Origin: Pedobacter gandavensis
GTDB lineage: Bacteria; Bacteroidota; Bacteroidia; Sphingobacteriales; Sphingobacteriaceae
Length of the DNA: 64,000 bases
Direction: 5' to 3'
Assembly (NCBI RefSeq): GCF_014172405.1
Contig: NZ_WNXC01000010.1
Coordinates: 124,001-188,000, forward strand
The notes under the pieces are model-generated. The model saw only the letters and a list, made by a program, of their open reading frames with translations, ran no database searches and was not told the DNA's origin. Below, in pieces: positions 61,539-64,000 of this stretch (positions within the stretch are counted from its first letter, which is position 1; every line of letters starts with the position of its first letter). The translations under genes and the position numbers were made by a program.

Positions 61539-62785
61539 TATCGAAGTTTTAAAGTAATAATCGTAATGATGGCCAATAAAATTCCAATAATCCAGAATCG
61601 GGTTACGATTTTAGCTTCATGGTATCCTTTTTTCTGATAGTGGTGGTGTAAAGGAGACATCAAAAATACCCTTTTTCCTTCTCCAAACCGCTTTTTTGTA
61701 TACTTAAAATAGCTCACCTGAATGATAACTGATAAGTTTTCAATCAGAAATACACCACATAAAACCGGAATCAACAATTCTTTACGGATCATGATGGCAA
61801 AAGCGGCAATGATACCACCGATAGCTAAACTTCCAGTATCTCCCATAAACACCTGTGCAGGGTACGAATTATACCATAAGAAGCCAACACAAGCCCCAAC
61901 AAAGGCACCTGCAAAAATCATCAGCTCACCGGAATTCGGAATATACATGATGTTCAGATAGTCGGCAATCACGGTATTACCCGATACATAAGCCAACAAG
62001 CCCAGGGTGATCCCGATAATCGCGGAAGTTCCCGTGGCGAGCCCATCAATCCCGTCTGTAATATTTGCCCCATTGGATACCGCAGTCACAATAATCACCA
62101 CGAAAAACAAGAACACAAACACCGAATATTTCTCATAGCCATCACCTAAAAACTTCAAGACTTTGGCGTAATCAAACTCATTATTTTTATAGAAAGGAAC
62201 GTTAGTCAAGGTTGATTTCACATCCTGCGTATAGTAAAAACTCTCACCCTTTTGTCTCAACACCATCGGTGCTGTAGCATTAGTAATCCCGGATTCATCA
62301 ACTGTTTGTCTCACTACAATATTAGGATTGAAATACATCGTCCAGCCGATAATCAAAGCCAGGCCCACTTGCCCAACGATTTTAAACCTACCTGCTAAAC
62401 CTTCTTTGTTTTTTCTGAAAACCTTAATATAATCATCTACAAAGCCGATAACCCCCATCCAAACTGTGGTAATGATCATCAGTAACACGTAAATATTAGA
62501 CAGGTTGGCCAATAAAAGCGTTGGCACTAAAATTCCCAAAAGAATCATGATACCACCCATTGTTGGGGTACCCGCTTTTTGCATTTGTCCTTCCAGTCCC
62601 AGGTTTCTAACAGTTTCTCCTACTTGCATTTTCTGCAAATAGTTGATGATACTACGTCCAAAAACAGTGGTAATAATTAAAGAAATAATGATCGCTAATG
62701 AAGTACGGAAAGTGATGTATTGAAACAACCTCAGTCCCGGAAAATCATAATTTGCGTTTAAGTACTCGAATAAATAATATAACAT
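61538..62785 (-). CDS. mraY: phospho-N-acetylmuramoyl-pentapeptide transferase
   Basis: 415 aa, about ten to eleven spans. Conserved segments include GTPTMGGIMILLGI, the motif GFVDDYIKVFRKNKEGL with catalytic Asp residues, NGANITDGIDGLATGTSAI and MSPLHHHYQKKGYHEAKIV. It makes lipid I from UDP-MurNAc-pentapeptide and undecaprenyl phosphate. It is longer than E. coli MraY (360 aa) because of an extra loop (about 165-215, with TNVPFYKNNEFDYAKV), a feature I recall as common in Bacteroidota. It couples with murE by a TAATG overlap. Confidence 0.96.
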   Translation of the reverse strand: MLYYLFEYLNANYDFPGLRLFQYITFRTSLAIIISLIITTVFGRSIINYLQKMQVGETVRNLGLEGQMQKAGTPTMGGIMILLGILVPTLLLANLSNIYVLLMIITTVWMGVIGFVDDYIKVFRKNKEGLAGRFKIVGQVGLALIIGWTMYFNPNIVVRQTVDESGITNATAPMVLRQKGESFYYTQDVKSTLTNVPFYKNNEFDYAKVLKFLGDGYEKYSVFVFLFFVVIIVTAVSNGANITDGIDGLATGTSAIIGITLGLLAYVSGNTVIADYLNIMYIPNSGELMIFAGAFVGACVGFLWYNSYPAQVFMGDTGSLAIGGIIAAFAIMIRKELLIPVLCGVFLIENLSVIIQVSYFKYTKKRFGEGKRVFLMSPLHHHYQKKGYHEAKIVTRFWIIGILLAIITIITLKLR

Positions 62786-64000
62786 TAGCTGATCAAGTTT
62801 AACTGTTCCATTAATATTTCCTTATCATCGAAATGATACCTTACGCCATTGATTTCCTGATACTTTTCATGCCCTTTACCAGCAAGCAGGATAATGTCTC
62901 CTGGTTTTGCTAAATGGCAAGCCGTTTTAATCGCTTCTCTTCTATCTACTATGCTCAACGTCTTCCTTTTATTTGTGGGCGATACACCCTTTTCCATTTC
63001 CTCTACTATCGTTTGTGGGTTTTCTGATCTTGGATTATCCGAAGTCAGGATCACCTTATCGCTCCAGTCACAGGCTACCTGTGCCATGATCGGGCGTTTT
63101 GTTTTATCCCTGTCGCCACCACAACCAATGATGGTAATCACCTGCTCTGTGCCTTTTCTAATGTCATGAATGGTGCTCAATACATTCTGCACCGCATCAG
63201 GCGTATGTGCATAATCTACAATCCCAATAATCTGGTTGCTTGAAGTGAGGTAATCAAACCTACCTTCTGCACCGGTAAGGTTGCTCAGTGCCGTTAAAAC
63301 TTCCAGTTTATCTTCACCTAGCAATACTGCAGTACCATAAACGGCCAACAGATTATAGGCGTTGAAAGAACCAACCAGTTTAAAGAAAACATCTGCCTGA
63401 TCGATTTCCAGGTGTAAACCATTGAAACTATTCTCTACCACTTTCGCTTTAAAATCAGCCAGCTGTTTTAAAGCATAAGTCATTTTACTTGCTTTGGTAT
63501 TCTGCAACATCACCATTCCATTTCTGTCGTCCAGATTGGTCAATGCGAAGGAACCTGCTGGCAGACCATCGAAGAAAGCTTTTTTCGCTTTGATGTAATT
63601 GTCAAAGGTTTTATGGAAATCCAAATGATCGTGACTGATGTTCGAAAACACGCCACCTACAAAAGTCAAACCTTCAATACGGTGTTGTACAACCGCATGA
63701 GAGCTCACTTCCATAAAACAATATTCGCAACCAGCATCTACCATTTTCTGCAACAATTCATTCAATGCCAATGGATTTGGCGTCGTATGCGTCGCCGGAA
63801 TCACCAGGTCATCGATATGGTTCTGTACGGTTGAGATCAACCCTACATGATAACCCAGCGTACGGAAAAGCTTAAACAAGATCGTTGCGATCGTCGTTTT
63901 ACCATTTGTACCTGTGATACCTACCAATTTCAATTTCGAAGAAGGGTTGCCATAATAATTAGCTGCCATTTCTCCCAAGGCTACCGAACTATTGTCTACT
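62785..64000 (-). CDS. murE: UDP-N-acetylmuramoylalanyl-D-glutamate-2,6-diaminopimelate ligase (5' end outside window)
   Basis: About 404 residues are visible, and the N-terminus continues past the right edge of the window. The frame is open to base 64000 upstream of the internal ATG at 63978. The ATP loop is VGITGTNGKTTIATILF, with SSHAVVQHRIEGLTF and the DNPRSENP motif that in MurE selects meso-diaminopimelate as the added residue. It adds the third stem-peptide residue. It is the first visible gene of the dcw run, so ftsI, ftsL, mraW and mraZ probably lie just outside. Confidence 0.95.
   Translation of the reverse strand, partial: VDNSSVALGEMAANYYGNPSSKLKLVGITGTNGKTTIATILFKLFRTLGYHVGLISTVQNHIDDLVIPATHTTPNPLALNELLQKMVDAGCEYCFMEVSSHAVVQHRIEGLTFVGGVFSNISHDHLDFHKTFDNYIKAKKAFFDGLPAGSFALTNLDDRNGMVMLQNTKASKMTYALKQLADFKAKVVENSFNGLHLEIDQADVFFKLVGSFNAYNLLAVYGTAVLLGEDKLEVLTALSNLTGAEGRFDYLTSSNQIIGIVDYAHTPDAVQNVLSTIHDIRKGTEQVITIIGCGGDRDKTKRPIMAQVACDWSDKVILTSDNPRSENPQTIVEEMEKGVSPTNKRKTLSIVDRREAIKTACHLAKPGDIILLAGKGHEKYQEINGVRYHFDDKEILMEQLNLIS

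Noticed and set aside
1..64000. CRISPR arrays, tRNA or rRNA genes, insertion sequences, prophage
   Set aside because: No regular repeat-spacer pattern, cloverleaf-like tRNA sequence, rRNA segment, transposase or integrase was recognised. Weak tRNA-like folds would need a computed scan.

Overview
The window looks like a chromosomal segment of a Bacteroidota bacterium of the Sphingobacteriaceae, most likely Pedobacter or a close relative. Supporting signs are an AT-rich genome, hardly any Shine-Dalgarno sequences, many promoter-like TAnnTTTG (-7) elements, a PorT-type barrel protein, a TonB-dependent receptor with a carboxypeptidase-like N-terminal domain, histone H1-like protein, sphingolipid-type enzymes and a Bacteroidota-style dcw cluster. 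The genus is an inference from gene content, not a computed placement. No tRNA, rRNA, CRISPR array, insertion sequence or prophage was seen, and the region reads as core chromosome with a few accessory patches.

Layout. 1-6.4 kb: end of 4-hydroxyphenylpyruvate dioxygenase, a YihY/BrkB membrane protein, a PorT-like barrel, an orphan 7TM-PAS histidine kinase and a secreted TPR protein. 5.8-9.0 kb (minus): threonine aldolase - biotin carboxylase - riboflavin synthase, tightly packed. 9.2-14.5 kb: sugar and glycolysis block with a BadF-type GlcNAc kinase-like protein, a Nudix-fold regulator, then pfkA - degenerate kinase paralogue - gap. 14.7-18.8 kb: lipoprotein, HMA-like small protein, DUF763 protein, PAP2/sphingomyelin-synthase-like enzyme and a GH18-like protein. 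19.0-21.5 kb: an unusual four-gene operon (small protein ending in CPPTC, membrane protein, sensor kinase, response regulator). 21.5-28.1 kb: HAD phosphatase, Lrp regulator and EamA exporter, GreA-like factor, small and decayed genes, two divergent HTH proteins, acyltransferase. 28.3-41.1 kb: carbohydrate genes (GH29 fucosidase, MFS transporter, glycogen branching enzyme, GH31, TonB receptor) mixed with a DUF418 and a TPR protein. 41.3-50.6 kb: penicillin-acylase family protein, LuxE-like protein, tyrS, ACP-phosphodiesterase-like protein, ligA, dapA, histone H1-like. 50.7-64 kb (minus): an alpha-oxoamine synthase and, upstream of it, the dcw cluster murE-mraY-murD-ftsW-murG-murC-ftsQ-ftsA-ftsZ.

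How genes work together. The dcw cluster supplies peptidoglycan precursors and the divisome and ends at a clear terminator behind ftsZ. pfkA and gap supply two glycolytic steps, with a divergent Nudix-type regulator facing pfkA across a 567-bp spacer. GH31 and glgB form an alpha-glucan pair. Several start codons were revised: DUF763, GH18, sensor kinase, XRE protein, LuxE-like protein, tyrS and ftsZ. Several genes have a -7 element ending only 5-7 nt before the start codon, suggesting leaderless transcripts.

The most interesting items are the CPPTC-peptide/two-component operon, the degenerate kinase paralogue locked between pfkA and gap, a 20-codon ORF abutting the GlcNAc kinase gene, the lysine/proline-rich periplasmic tail on FtsQ, and a terminator-like hairpin in front of the GH18 gene.
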